NCBI GenBank assembly: GCA_963575745.1
Contig: CAUYUJ010003687.1
Span: 12,501 to 76,500, forward strand
Direction of reading: 5' to 3'
Length of the DNA: 64,000 nucleotides
Source of the DNA: Prorocentrum cordatum
Taxonomy: Eukaryota; Sar; Dinophyceae; Prorocentrales; Prorocentraceae
Position numbers and translations under genes: made by a program. Below the pieces are notes generated by a model. The model was not told where the DNA came from and did no database searches. It saw only the letters and a program-made list of their open reading frames with translations. Below are positions 27,180 through 38,537 of this stretch, in pieces (positions within the stretch are counted from its first letter, which is position 1; each line of letters opens with the position of its first letter).

Positions 27180-28640
27180 GCTCCGAGGGCCGCGTCCCTG
27201 GGGACCGCCCTCATTCCCCGCGCGTCTGGCGGAGGCGCGGGGAGCGAAGATGACGTGCTGGCCCCGCAGCGCGACGGTGATCCGCCCCCGAGATCCTCAG
27301 CACCCCGCTGCGGACCCCCAGGGCGGCCACCCTGGGCGCTCGCCGCGGCATGCCTTCCAAGGGGAGCGACAATATGACTCGTACATTGCCCCATCCCACG
27401 CAGGTGCAGGCCGCGGTGCTGCTGGTGCCAGTCGTGCTGGCTGGCTGCCAGGTGTCGGAGCTCCCATCGTCGCCGACGTTGCTCTGGTTGTCGGACGCTC
27501 AGCGGCCGCGCGCGCCGCGCAGCCACTGCTCCGCGGGCCGCGTCCCTGGGGACCGCCCACACTCTCTGCGCGTCTGGCGGAGGCGCAGGGAGCGATGATG
27601 GCGCGCGGGCTCAGCAGCGCGTCGACGTTCCGCCCCCGAGATCCTCAGCACCCCGTAGCAGAACCCCCAGGGCGGACGCCCTGGGCGCTCACCGCGGCAT
27701 GCCTTCCAAGGGGAGCGGCAATGAGGCCTGTACACCGCCCATCTTCACGCTGGTGCAGGTCGCGGTGTAGCTGGTGCCCATCATGCTGGCTGGCGGCCGC
27801 CAGGAGTCGGAGCACCCATCGTCGCCGTCGTTGTACTAGGTTCTCTGTCGAGCCTTTGCACTGTTCGTGTTCGTTGTCTTGCCAGTGTACTTCGTGCCGT
27901 CCGCCACGTGCGTTGTCTTGTCGAATACTGTCGTCGTCGTCGCTTGGAGCGGTAGAGTTTGGTGGGCGTGGGCCTTCGAATGCATCTCCACGCTGGCCAT
28001 CCGCTACCGCCCCCATGGGCCGACGCAGGGAGTACTCGTCCTCCCCCTCGGCGTGTCCCATCAGGTGTTCATAGTCGTGTCCTGGCTTGTGGTGGTCGTG
28101 CTGGTCGTGGAGCTGCTGGTTCGCGCCCAGGGCCGCGTCCCTGGGGACCGCCCCCCCTCCCCGCGCGTCTTGCTGAGGTGCGGGGAGCGTTGCTTTCTTG
28201 CTTGTCCCGCAGCGCGACCGCGGTCCGCCCCCGAGATCCTCAGCACCCCGCAGCGGACCCCCAGGGTGCGTGTCGCACTGGGCATCCGCTACGACATGCC
28301 TTCCAAGGGGAGCGGCAATAAGGCCAGTATTTTGCCCCAGTTTGTGTCGGTCATATCGGGGTCTCTGGTCGTGGTGCTGCTGGTCCGCTCTGAGGGCGCG
28401 TCCCTGGGGACCGCCCTCCCTCCCCGCGCGTCTTGCTGAGGCGCGGGGAGCGTCGCGTTCATGCTGGTCCCGCAGCGCGACCGCGGTCCGCCCCCGAGAT
28501 CCTCGGCACCCCGCAGCGGACCCCCAGGGTGCGTGTCGCACTGGGCATCCGCCACGACATGCCTTCCAAGGGGAGCGGCAATAAGGTCGGTACTTTGCCC
28601 AAGCTCATGCTGGTGTATGCGGTCGAGCTGGCCTTGCATT
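27180..28640. repeat. Four-copy dispersed tandem of a ~190-bp module
   Basis: A module running from CGCGTCCCTGGGGACCGCC to CCTTCCAAGGGGAGCG occurs at about 27190-27373, 27538-27722, 28132-28319 and 28397-28580. Internal words such as CCCCCGAGATCCTC are conserved and the sequences between copies differ. Copies 1-2 and copies 3-4 form two subtypes. On the minus strand the module stays open and would encode recurring peptides such as APLGRH and GAEDLGGG. No known family is recognised. Confidence 0.8.
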
Positions 28641-28769
28641 TGCATGTCTTGTCGGCAAAGCGCAGGCGGCGCATCGCCAGTCGGGACGGTACTCCCATCC
28701 ATCTGGTTGTCGTCGATGTCGTGGTCGTGGGCTGCCGCGGCGTCCCATTCCCGTTCCTGTGAACGTGTC

Positions 28770-30240
28770 CACTGTTGTACCCTGTCACGAAGATATAGCT
28801 CCCAGCTCCTGAAGAGTTGCGGTAGGAGCTGCTCCTGGCAGGGGTTGAAGAGATCGGCGAGTGCTTGGCGACCAGCTCGTGGTAGGCGTCGGATGTCACT
28901 ACACCGTATCTTGTCTACACCGTTGTCTATGTCTGGTTCTCCTTTGAGGCGGCGGGTGCGCTTGGAGTCCTCGGCCTTGGTGCCGACGATGTCCTTTTGT
29001 GCTGCAAAGGCCCTGATCTCCAACTGTCACTTCCTTCTCCCGCCGTGGAGGTGTCATGATCTTGTGGAGCACACCTGGCGTCGTGAAGGTGTTAGCGAGC
29101 CACGTGCTGTACTCTCGGCTGCTCTGGCGTAGGTTTCGTCGTAGCTTGCCATGCTCCTCGTCGCTCGCTTGCATGGCCGTGCTTTGCATGGCGTCGTGCG
29201 GGAGTTGGTCCGAGTGAGTGGGTCGATGTCGCCATAGGTCTCGCTGTAGTCGCGCCGTGTAGCTGGCACCCTCGTCCAGTGGTGGTAGGCCTTCTCGAGC
29301 AAGTCTGCACCCCACTGCATGTAGCTCATGTTGCCGCTGATGGCCTCGTACTTGCTGTCTTGGGGATAATAAGGTGGACAGTACTTTCTCAACACGGCTC
29401 CACCAATCAGCACTGTGTGTAGCATATCGAGTCCGTCCAGTACCGTGCTCACGAAGTGGGGTAGGTTCGAGATCATAGCCATTGCACCTGCCGACGTAGT
29501 GGGTGGGGTCCTCCAACGGTATTCTGTACGCGATGCAGTAGAAGGTCTCATGTTCTGGTCGGCCATGGTGGGGTAGTGTAGCCGAGTCCCAGGTGTCGAC
29601 CCTTGAGGCTGTGTCTACGTCTGCTGCCGCAGTGGGTGTGGCTGCCAGGCGGTCCACAAACGGTTGCTGTTGCTCTACCTTTCGGGCATAGCTCCAGTCC
29701 GTCTGGTCGTCCTGTGCTGAATTCTCTGGGGTGCCTTCGCTGTAGTCTGCCGTCGTCCTTTGAACGTCGGGGCCTGCAGCGGCAGCGGTGCGGCGTGGGA
29801 GGTCGGAGCCCTGCTGCGTGTGGTGGTTGGGCATGCAGGGGTCGCTGTAGTCGTCGCTGGGCGTGACGCACTCCTGGATGTGCAAGTTGCGGTCGGCGTG
29901 CTGAGTGTCGGGTCCGAGGTTGCAGTCGTCGATGTCGGCGTGCGGGTCGACTTCCCGCTTGTCCATGTTGTTGAGTCTGGGCGGAGGCGCTCCGGCGTCG
30001 CGGTGCTGAGTTGGGAGTTGGCGCCCGCCGTGGTCTCCCTGTGCTTCCCATCGAGCTGCATCCGCTTGGTCCAGGTCCTCTGGCTGTTCCTGCTGTTCTG
30101 GCGCTTCGTGTCGTCCTTGCTCCTTTACCCCTTCTTCTGGCCGCGCCTGCCGTTCATGGTCTTGACTGGTCGTGGTGGAGGTGGCGGAGGTCGGGGGGCC
30201 TTCGGCATGCTCAGCCTGCTTTACACCTCAGGCGATGCTT
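28770..30240 (-). other. Unassigned minus-strand open region
   Basis: Two overlapping minus-strand frames look protein-like. 29966-28899 (355 residues) is rich in Asp/His/Gln and contains FYCIAYRIPLEDPTHYVGRC. 29566-29054 contains LPHFVSTVLDGLDMLHT and NMSYMQWGADLLEKAYHHW. A further stretch near 28980-28770 has ADLFNPCQEQLLPQLF. The competing frames suggest frameshift decay, or chance. It lies just 3' of the second LINE endonuclease on the same strand, so it may be degraded ORF2 linker. No catalytic motif is visible and no function is assigned. Confidence 0.35.
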
Positions 30241-30370
30241 AAGAAAACTTAAGTTTTCGGCCAGAGTCTCGATTATTCTTAACTTTTCAATGTAACTCCT
30301 AAGATTTTGATAGAAATGTTAGGTTTTTGTTCAATTTCTGAGACCATGAATTTCTTAACCCATGATTTCT
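30241..30370. other. AT-rich spacer with a 16-bp palindrome
   Basis: Unusually AT-rich for the window. It contains the perfect palindrome GAAAACTTAAGTTTTC (about 30243-30258) and recurring CTTAA words. Confidence 0.7.
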
Positions 30371-30945
30371 TAAGCATTTCGCAGGGTGTACTCGTTCTGG
30401 CTGAAGTTGGCGTTTACCTTGCTGGCCATACCGATGTGCGGCCTCCAAGGTACGTCTTGCACTTGCCGAATGTGCCGTATCATGCGTCTGCCTCCTTCGC
30501 TGACCAGCGCGTACTTGTGGTTGCTCGTCGTACTGTCGTCCAGGAAGCACGAGGCTTGGACTACGGGGGGTGTGACCACGCTGGCGGCCCCAGGCTCCTC
30601 GGTCCCGCCCGTCTTCTCGTACTCTGTGTAAGTCAAGTTGGAGTCGCCACAGATGATCCAGGGCGTCGTGATGATGGCAAGGAATGCGGCCAGCGAGGTC
30701 AGGAGAAAGAGAAACAAGAAGATGATGAGTATATAGGTGCCGCTCATGTGCAGGGTGACTGGGGTCCAGTCGCACATGCCGATGTCGTCGTACACTCCAC
30801 GTGCGTCTGATGTTGCGCTCGAGACTGTACTTTGACTTCCCCTGTGTCGGCAAGATGTCACTTTGAGGTGGTTCTTGGTGAGGACTCCCGCGCCTCTGTG
30901 AGCACCCACCTCCCCAGTGTCGCTCGCCGTCGCCGCCGTGACCAC
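30370..30945 (-). pseudogene. LINE ORF2 fragment: endonuclease domain, second LINE
   Basis: On the minus strand, a 191-residue open segment shows the plan of a dinoflagellate LINE endonuclease: GAGVLTK, then WTPVTLHMSG, a hydrophobic run (LIIFLFLFLLTSLAAFLAII), PWIICGDSNLT (usual GDFN), a later YALVSE and VPWRPHIGM. The last motif parallels PHQPV of the first LINE; both lack the standard Ser-Asp-His. No RT follows in frame, so ORF2 is truncated or scrambled. It lies 222 bp downstream of ORF1 on the same strand. Confidence 0.6.
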
Positions 30946-31167
30946 TGCGGAGTAGCCCGCCTTCCGCAGTGAGTGCTCGGTGTCGTCAATGAGGTGCTGG
31001 CCTGGGTATGCTTCCTGCAGGGCGTGGTCATCGTACTGTTGTCGAATGCCTCTGCGCCGCAGCCACCCCCAGGCTGTTGGTCCCTTCTTAGAAATGTTGG
31101 CGCTGAAGATGTGGCGGTTGCGGTGGGTGGCGTCGCCAAACTGCCGCCGCCCACCCCGCCCTGACCG

Positions 31168-32235
31168 TCAATGTCCGACGGTGGGGGTGGCCGCAGCCGC
31201 GTCCCTCCTCTGCTGTAGGAAGGACTCTGCCGCCTTCTTCTCATGCTCCGAGTGCTTGTCTGTGGGGGTCGCAGTAGTCGGGGCTGCTGGAGTGGCTGCT
31301 GGCGTCGGTGCTGCTGGCGTTGTTGCTGGAACCTCTTGTGCTGCCTGGTCGGCCTTGCGCTTCTTGTGAGCCTGGGATATCTGCCGTCGTTCTTCCTCAG
31401 CCTGCTGCTTGGCGAGGTTGGGGTGGGCCCGCAACTGGCCAGCGAAGATCTTGGCGTTCTGTTGGAGCTGGCCCAAGACTTTCTTCTTGGCCTCCTCGAC
31501 TGCGCGCCTGCCCTCCGCGTCCATGTCAGCCTCGTATTCGAACTCCTTCTCTACCGTCTCGATCTGCACGTCGCTGGCTGAAAACAGGTCAAGGTCGGCA
31601 TCCAAGAGCTGCTCGAAGATGCCCCTCTGCGGCTTCGCCTTGCCTTCGTGCTGGATCCCCTCGATCTTCTTCTCCGCGGTGAGCACGGTGTCTGCGCGCT
31701 CGGCGAGGATGGCGCGCGCCTTGGCCGCCCTCTCCTCCGCGGCCTGCATCGTCTCGAACGCGGTGTTGTACTTCTTTTTGGCGTCCTCGAGCTCTCTCGC
31801 TGCGTCTGCCAGACGGGCCGCTCTTGAACGCTGCGGCGGCGCTGGTGTCTCAGCAGTCTGCAGCGCTGATGTGACTCCCGCCAACTGCTTGACAATCATG
31901 TCGCGGTTGGCCAGCTGGAGTGTGCCCAGCGTCTGCGTGACGTTCTGGAGCGCGCTGGCGAGCTGGGCTACTCCTCCTGCTGGACCTCCTGCCGCCTCGC
32001 TGCTGTGGCTGCCGCCCTTGGCCTTGCCCGACTGGCTGCCTGCAGGGCTCCATCGCTGTGCTTTTGGGCGCGCCACACGGCAGCCGCACGTGCACCAGTA
32101 GTCCTTCTTCGCGAGCTGCGAGTTCCACCACCATGTCTTGCATTGCCTGCAGGTCGTCCATGTTGCCCCACTGCTCGTGGGGGCTGCAGGTGGGGCGCTG
32201 CCGTGGTGCATCGTGAGGAGCTGCTCGTCTCGCAC
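31168..32235 (-). CDS. LINE ORF1 protein, second LINE
   Basis: 355 residues from the ATG ending at 32235. Near residues 34-57 it has a Cys-x2-Cys, a Trp-Trp-Trp stretch and a second Cys-x-Cys-x-Cys cluster (WCTCGC), the same arrangement as the first LINE ORF1. Residues about 85-260 are Ala/Gln/Glu/Lys-rich and strongly helical (LASALQNVTQTLGTLQLANR, later AAEERAAKARAILAERAD), a likely coiled coil. The C-terminus is Lys/Ala/Pro/Thr-rich. It is probably an RNA-binding ORF1 protein. The frame is intact although the rest of the element is not. Confidence 0.7.
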   Translation of the reverse strand: MRDEQLLTMHHGSAPPAAPTSSGATWTTCRQCKTWWWNSQLAKKDYWCTCGCRVARPKAQRWSPAGSQSGKAKGGSHSSEAAGGPAGGVAQLASALQNVTQTLGTLQLANRDMIVKQLAGVTSALQTAETPAPPQRSRAARLADAARELEDAKKKYNTAFETMQAAEERAAKARAILAERADTVLTAEKKIEGIQHEGKAKPQRGIFEQLLDADLDLFSASDVQIETVEKEFEYEADMDAEGRRAVEEAKKKVLGQLQQNAKIFAGQLRAHPNLAKQQAEEERRQISQAHKKRKADQAAQEVPATTPAAPTPAATPAAPTTATPTDKHSEHEKKAAESFLQQRRDAAAATPTVGH

Positions 32236-32415
32236 CCGTCGCAGGTACTCGCGGGCAGCCGACCGCTAGCGCCGCAGCCTGCGATGCCAGGCGGGCGAGC
32301 TGGCCCGTTCGGGTCGCCCCTGCGGGGCTGGGGGCGTCCCCTGTATGGCGCGGCTGCCGCGCCCCTCCGCGGGGCAAACTGCTGCGGGGGGTGGGGGCCG
32401 CTGGGGAGCCACCTA

Positions 32416-32645
32416 GGAGGAGGAGGAGGAGGAGGAGGAGGAGGAGGAGGAGGAGGGAGGTGAGGAGGAGTTGTGGGAGGAAGAGGAGAAGAGAGAGGGG
32501 GGGGAGGGGGGAGGGTAGGAGGACGAGGAGGACGAGGAGGAGGAGAAGGAGGAGAAGGATGACGTGGGAGAAGGACAAAAAGAGGAGGAGGAGGAGGAGA
32601 AGGAGAAGGAGGAGAAAAAGAGGAGAAAGAGGAGGAAGAGACCTT
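32416..32645. repeat. GGA microsatellite
   Basis: GGA/GAG triplets, purer on the left and degenerate on the right. It lies at the 5' side of the second LINE. Confidence 0.9.
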
Positions 32646-32749
32646 GGTCAGGCTCCCATGTCGCGACAGATCGAATGGCCTTCGGCCCATCCGCGACCGT
32701 GCCTGGGGTGTGGGTGAGAGGCCACTCGGATGACTGACGGGGTCTCGTG

Positions 32750-33320
32750 GGAGGCTTCTCGGGGGCCTCTTGCTGACAGTTTTCAGGCCTCTGGGGCCCT
32801 CCTGGGAGCCTCTTTGGGGCCTCTTCGAGGCCTTCTGGGGCCTCTTTGGTGACTTCTTGGGGACTGTTCGGGGCTGGCTGCAAATGTCCGTTCGGGTTCC
32901 CTCTCTGGGCCCCTTCTTGGGGCTGTTTCGGGGCCGTCTGGAGCGGTCTGGGGGGCCTCGTGAGCCGTCTTGGTGCCTTCTGGGGCCGTCTTGGAGCCCT
33001 CTTGTGGGCCTCTTGGGGGCCTCTGGGGCCGATATCGAGAGCCTCTTGGGCCGTCTTCGACGCTGCGAGAGCCTTAGAGGCGAATGTGCTAAAAGTCTAC
33101 GTTCCCGAAGGTAATGGGACGATGTTTGCCTCTTGGTGCCCCCTCTGGGAGGCTTTCTGGGGGGCTCTTGGAGCAGATTCGGGGCATCTTGCGCCGTTCG
33201 GAAGCCACCTTTGGCGGTTTGGGATAATCTTTCGGCGACTCGGGGCTCTCTTGGACCGTCTTGAGGGCCTCTTGGGGCTCTCTTGGCCCGTTTCGGGGCC
33301 TCCTGTGCCCCCATGATGCG
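32750..33320. repeat. GGCCTCTTGGGG family, copy C
   Basis: The same degenerate 12-mer array as at 23.5-24.9 kb. Its anchor near 33070-33130 (GAGGCGAATGTGCTAAAAGTC) parallels the AAAGGCGAG...CTAAAATC anchor of copy A. Confidence 0.8.
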
Positions 33321-34540
33321 TGCACCCGGGGGGGGGGGCGGCGTGGGCCGGGGGGGCTGGGGTCGGACTGCCGGTTTGGGGTCCCGGGGAGGGGGGTTAT
33401 GGGAGGGGGAGACTCCCACACGCCTAGGGACCCACAAGAGGTCGGCGGATTTCTTCCATTGGTTTTCCACAGGCGCTTCGTGTGTGCATCTGGGCGCAAC
33501 TGAGGATCAAACTGGGTTCGTTCATGATTCGAGGCTCCTTACGGCAAGGCTTTGGCTGTGCTCCAGAGCGACAGTGCTCAAGTGCGTGAGGATATGAGCA
33601 TACGCATTTGGAGGACCTTGATGAACATTGTCTTCCCGATTGTGATCGTTTTTTTATCCATTGTTTTGCCGATCGGCGCGGGCCCCCAAACCCCCCTTCC
33701 CCCCCCATGGAGTAGATCTTGGCCGTTCGTTGGCGCCTGCTTCGAGCGGGCGGAGTCTCCCCTGGAGGCAGCACTCTCGCAAGCAGTCGCACTGAGAGCA
33801 GGGGTCTGGAGCCAGACCCTCCTTCCCCCCCCTTCCGCCCAGTTTCGCGGTGCCGAGTTGGAGAAACGCTCACATGTCGGAGGAGATGGCCTTTCGAAGG
33901 CGGTGATACTTTTTGGGGGGATCTGCGGGGCGAGAGCGAACCTCTTCCGATAGAAGCTAAGCGGGCCGCGCACAGCTTTAATTAGCAGAGGGAGGGCAAA
34001 AGAAGGCGGGGCCTCACGTCAAGGCCGAGAGAGGGCGAAGCCCTGGGATCGAAGGCGGTGATACGTGCCAAGGTTGAGTTCTTAATCCAGTTGCGCTGCC
34101 TTGCAGGTTTGCTCCCGCGCTTGGGTACGCATGGGCCAAGGCGTGGCAGGGGTCGGAGAGAACAGCTGGAGTGAAGCACAGGCGCCTCGATGCTGTCCAC
34201 ACCGAAGGACCTTTGAGCCTCCTACCCGCGACAGGGTGAATCGGGCAATTTCTGCGTAACGTGTGAGACGGACGCTGGACGTGTGTCAAAGCGAAGATTG
34301 GTTCTCCTTATCTCTTCGTGTGAACCACCAGAACCAAGGATGGAGGTGGAGGGGAGGAGGGGAGGTGCGATGCGGAAAAGAAGGAGGAAACGAACCCCTC
34401 AGGAAATGCATAGCGCCTAGCGCCGCGAAGCGCATGTCTATGGAGCGCGCACAAGAGCAACAAGCATGTGCTGTTGGGCGGCGGACTACTGAATGTCCGT
34501 GTGGAGTTCTGGCGCGCGGGAAAGTCGGCACATCAACTGG
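33321..34540. other. Unassigned sequence with G tracts
   Basis: G-rich stretch at 33325-33420, then low-copy sequence. TCGAAGGCGGTGATAC occurs twice (about 33895 and 34048). No gene is recognised. Confidence 0.5.
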
Positions 34541-34660
34541 ACCAACACACACACAAACACAAACACACACACACACACAACAAAAAAAACACTGTGGGAA
34601 GAACACACACAAAACACACAAAAATTATTCACGAAATACACAGTGGCAAAAACACACAGT
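34541..34660. repeat. CA/ACAC microsatellite
   Basis: CA dinucleotides with A-rich interruptions. Confidence 0.9.
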
Positions 34661-35280
34661 GTGCGTTTTTGGGGAAACATATCAAAAGTTGGGCCGGCCG
34701 CGCTACAGTGCAGCAGTCACATGGAAGTGTTTTCACACCAGAGCAGCAAGGACAGGATATAGGCGAAGACATGTTTATCGCGTGCAAGCACAGAGGCTGA
34801 TGCGCTTGCAAACGAGATGGATTCCACGTCGCGTTTCCCCACCAGCCCATCAAGCACAATTCCCAATGAGGTCGTCGTCAAAAGCGGAAGTTGGAGAGCA
34901 TGAGCGAAACCAGGGAGGACACCAGCCGAACCAGAGTAAAGTTCATACAAGCTGGATGTCGATTCAGCGAAGCTGCCCTAGCATTCGTTCATTGCAGCTA
35001 GTCGTTGTTTGGTATCTGTCATCAACCTTTCACTTGGCGTAGCTTAGCCGAGCTTAACTTAGCATCGCCTGGCTTGGCATAGCTTAGTTTCACTTCGTTT
35101 TGGCGCGGCTCTGGGTTTAGCGTTCGCTCTAACGCCCGTTCAGGTTGAGGCACTAGCTTGACCTTTTGCTGAATATGCATCTGCAAGTTCATACCGCTAC
35201 ATTGTGTCTTAGTCGGCTCCGGTTTCGCTTCAGCTCCAGTTCTGGCTTTGATCATAGCTTTCGTTGAAGACGTAGCTTCA
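34661..35280. other. Unassigned, lower-GC sequence
   Basis: At 35040-35090 a CTTAGC/AGCTTA word recurs six or so times (short degenerate repeat). Nothing else can be supported. Confidence 0.5.
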
Positions 35281-35540
35281 TATTCAGCCTCGGCGTCGGA
35301 AAGCCGAAAAGGCGAGACGGCCAGAAATCCTGAAAAACCGAAAGGACAATCAATTTTCGTGCCTCTTGGGGCCCTCTTGGGACGCATCTTGGAACACTCT
35401 TGGCAAGTCTTCGGGGCCTCCTCGGCCGAGGCCACCTTGGGCATCTTGGGACACTTTTGGGCCCTCTCGGAGGCATCTTCGGCACTCTTGGGCGCTTTGG
35501 GGGCTCATGCCTGGCCGGCTGCGCGACACGCGCGCGCGAC
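35281..35540. repeat. GGCCTCTTGGGG family, copy D
   Basis: The anchor AAAGCCGAAAAGGCGAGACG at about 35298, with CAATTTTCGTGCCTCTTGGG near 35350, is followed by the 12-mer minisatellite. The anchor-then-array order matches copy A. Confidence 0.75.
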
Positions 35541-36104
35541 GTGGCCAGGGAATCCTCTTGGAAATCCCTGGGAACCGGTGGCCCAGGCCCTACAGTCAAA
35601 ACCCATAGTCAGGACGCACGGATGTCTTCAGGGTACCTTTGCGTCCTTGCCTCTGCGGCCCGTCCTTCGCGGTCTTCACTGGCCAGCCCTTCAGGGCGTT
35701 GGCGGTCCGCCGCCCAACAGGTGCCGACTTCGGCGCCCAAGGCCCTTTGCGTCCTCTCCGCTCGTCCTCATCATACATTTCGACTGTGCAATCCTGAGCT
35801 CCTCAGGCCTGCATGAGCCTTGGGGCATTCCACTGCGTGCTGCAGGCGCGGTGGCGGATCAGGACAGCGTTTTTCACGTGCGCTTGGGCACGGGGGGGTG
35901 CTCTTCCCCCCCCCGTGGGCAACGGGGGGGAGAGGGGGACAGGGGGTTCTGGACTCACCCCACTCGCGCGAGGGGAAGGGCGGGTCACCAAGCCACCCTC
36001 TTTGGCGCAAGGGAAGGGGGGACAGATTGGTCGAGGGAGGGAAGGAGGGATGGAGGAAGAGAGGTGGCGAACGGGAACGATAGGAAACATTTCCGAGGTA
36101 GACC
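35541..36104. other. Unassigned GC-rich sequence
   Basis: Contains several G/C homopolymer runs of 6-8 bases (35888-35935). No gene is recognised. Confidence 0.5.
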
Positions 36105-36290
36105 TTGGTCCTCCTTCTCCAGCTCCTCCTCCAGCTCCTCCTCGTCCTTGTCAGCCTCCTCGTCCGCCTCCTCCTCGTCCTGCTGGTCCTCCTCGTCCTC
36201 CTTCTCCTCCTCCTCCTCCTTAGCCTCCGCCTCCTCCTCCCCCTCCTCCTCCTCCTCCTCCTCCTCCTCCTCCTCCTCCTCCGGGGGGTC
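36105..36290. repeat. CTC microsatellite
   Basis: CTC/CTT triplets, with a pure run at about 36232-36280. Confidence 0.9.
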
Positions 36291-36300
36291 GGGCGGGCTT

Positions 36301-36428
36301 GGGACCAGAGTGCACCGTCCCCGAGCGCTCCAGAACGCTCAGAGCGCTCCGGCGGCGCTCTGGAGGGGCCGCGGCGCCCGATGCGTCCTCCGGAGCCGCC
36401 CGCTCTCGGAGATGTCCGCCTGGTCCCT
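36301..36428. mobile_element. Short hairpin element, family with 63481-63627, copy 1
   Basis: Ends are 8-bp inverted repeats (GGGACCAG at about 36300 and CTGGTCCC at about 36420). The core has clustered GAGCGCTCC/GAACGCTC words and GGCCGCGGCGCCCGATGCGT, shared with the second copy at 63.5 kb. It adjoins a CTC array. Confidence 0.55.
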
Positions 36429-37164
36429 GCCCGGGTCCGGGTCCTGGCTCAGCCCCAGGTCGGGGGCGGCCAAGAGGGGGATGATGACCAGGGGGGGGGG
36501 GATATCGTGGCGGGGGCCATGAGATCTCCCCAGCTCTCATGGCGCCTCTTCTGGTTTCATTACGTCCCCGCCCCCCCTGGGCCGCGCGCATGCCGCCGGC
36601 CATGATTTGTGCCCCCCTCTCGGACGCCCCCCTCTTTGGCCGCCCCCGAAGGAGGGAGGGAGGGAGGGAGGGATGGAGGAGTGACGGAGGGAGTGAAGGA
36701 GGAAGGAAGGAGGGAGGGTGGGAGGGAGGGAGAGAGAGAGAGTTATGTTGTTCCCATCGTGTTCAAAGACCACATCCCAGGCATGATTTCGAGCACCCCG
36801 AGAAATATAGAAACAGTGTCTGCCCGACACGTTGGCGAAGTGCCGAACAATGTATCGCCTCCCAGGGCCCGATGCGTGAGGACCGTCCAGTATCGATACC
36901 TTCTTGGTGCTCGAAATTCCCTCTGGCGATCAAGGCGCTGAACGTGGGCTGGAGCACCATTAAGGGAGAGGAGGATAACGCGAACGAGGACGATCTTGGG
37001 GGGCGGCCGGGGCAGTCCTCCATCCAGTCCAAGAAGCTGCTCCGGCACAAGAATCCCGCCGCCGCGAGGAGCCTTGCAGCGGCTGCCCGCGCCGCGCCGC
37101 CGCCGCAGCGCCTCGCCGCGCGGCGGGGCCTCGGAGGCTTTTGGTCCTCCTTCGAGGCTCGAGG
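36429..37164. other. Unassigned sequence with a GGA-rich patch
   Basis: GGA/GGAG repeats at 36648-36745; otherwise low-copy. No gene is recognised. Confidence 0.5.
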
Positions 37165-37800
37165 GCCGAGGAGGAGGAGGAGGAGGAGGAGGAGGAGGAG
37201 GAGGAGGAGGAGGAGGAGGAGGGAGGAGGAGGAGGGGCAGGAGGAGGAGAGGGAGGAGGGAGGATGAGGAGGAGGAGGAGAGGAGGAGGAGAGAGGAGGA
37301 GGAGGAGGGAGGAGGAGGAGGAGGAGGAGGAGGAGGAGGAAGGAGGAAGGAGGAGGAGAGGGAGGAGGAGGAGGAGGAGGAGGAGGAGGAGAGGAGGGAG
37401 GAGGAGGACGGAGGAGGAGGAGGATAAGGCCGAGGTCTGGGGAGGATCGAGTGCTGCGGATCGGGGTTCGAGAGCCCTTGCTTTGTGGAAGCGTCCTCGT
37501 GCTCTTCGGGGTCTCCAGGAGAGGCTTCTCCTCGCCACGGCCCGCCCCGAAAAATTCTGGCCGGGGTGTGCCCCGGGAGAGGCCCCAGGGGTCCAGCTTT
37601 GCGACGCTTCCAGCAGCAACGGGGTCCAGCTTTGCGACGCTCCCAGGAGGAGGAGGAGGAGGAGGAGGAGGAGGAGGAGGAGGAGGAGGGGGACGAGGAG
37701 GAGGAGGAGGAGGAGGAGGAGGAGGAGGAGGAGGAGGAGGAGGGGGACGAGGAGGAGGAAGAGGAGGAGGAGGAGGAGGAGGAGGGGAGGCGAAGGAGGA
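37165..37800. repeat. GGA microsatellites with an intervening 34-bp duplication
   Basis: GGA arrays at 37168-37420 and 37645-37800. Between them GGTCCAGCTTTGCGACGCT occurs twice, 34 bp apart (about 37588 and 37622). Confidence 0.9.
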
Positions 37801-38537
37801 GTCGGAGGAGGAGAGCGGGGGCAAGGGGAGACCGAGGGACGCGACGCTCCTAGCAGCAACGTGGGCGGCGAGCCCCGGGCCCGGCCGGCATCCGCCCCCG
37901 CAGGAGCTCCGTGCCCGGGGCCGGCCCGGACGAGGACCCGCCGGTGGGGGGGGCCAAAGATCAGGCCACGTCGGGCACGTCCCTCTCCAGGAGGAGTGCC
38001 CAAAAATAGTCAAAAAAACGGTCTGGGGACGATGTTACCACTATCTTTATCCATGTGTGGGTATTTCTGGGGGGTATGTTCGAATTTTCGCCCAACATCC
38101 GCCCGTCGGAGGACATGCCCAACCTAGAGAGAAGGTCCCCTCTCCTCGTTTTCGGTCTGCGGCGGGGCGCGCGCGCACGCCGCGCGGCACGAGGCCATCA
38201 GTCCCGTCTGCGAGGCCCGCGCGGAGCCCGGAGGCGCAGTGGGCTCGAGCAGCCTCCTCCCCCCCCTCCTCCTCCTCCTCCTTCTTCTCCTCCTCCTCGT
38301 CCTCCTCCTTCTACTACAGAGCAGGGGATCGACTACAGCCAAGACGCTGAAACAAGGAACAGCTTGGATTCGGAGGGGGCGCGACGTTCCTTGCGTCCTG
38401 CCGCGGTTGCTCCTCTGGCCCTCCTCGTGCACCCAGGCGTTTTTTGAAGAGCTTCGTTCCTCATTTGGCGTTCCCTATTTCAGCAGCCCGACTCTACAGA
38501 GCTGGTTTGCCCCAGGGTGTTTTTTGGGGGGAAGAAG
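37801..38537. other. Unassigned sequence with a short CTC tract
   Basis: CTC tract at about 38258-38312. No gene is recognised in the rest. Confidence 0.5.

Larger units (their letters stand above)
30370..32415 (-). mobile_element. Degraded second LINE (ORF1 plus endonuclease)
   Basis: ORF1 (32235 to 31168) and endonuclease (30945 to 30370) lie in the expected order on the minus strand. The upstream side ends in a GGA array (32416-32645), the complement of a CTC array, as with the first LINE. No spliced-leader sequence is seen at its 5' side. Unlike the first LINE, there is no A-rich tract between its ORFs. Confidence 0.6.

Noticed and set aside
29450-29560. GIY-YIG nuclease-like segment on the minus strand (YVGRC with a later REH)
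   Set aside because: Only two weak motifs match; the frame competes with another open frame, and no catalytic Arg/Glu pattern is convincing.
31968-33470. 500-residue minus-strand ORF rich in Pro/Arg/Lys
   Set aside because: Covers the GGCCTCTTGGGG minisatellite and a GGA array, and overlaps the LINE ORF1 in another frame.
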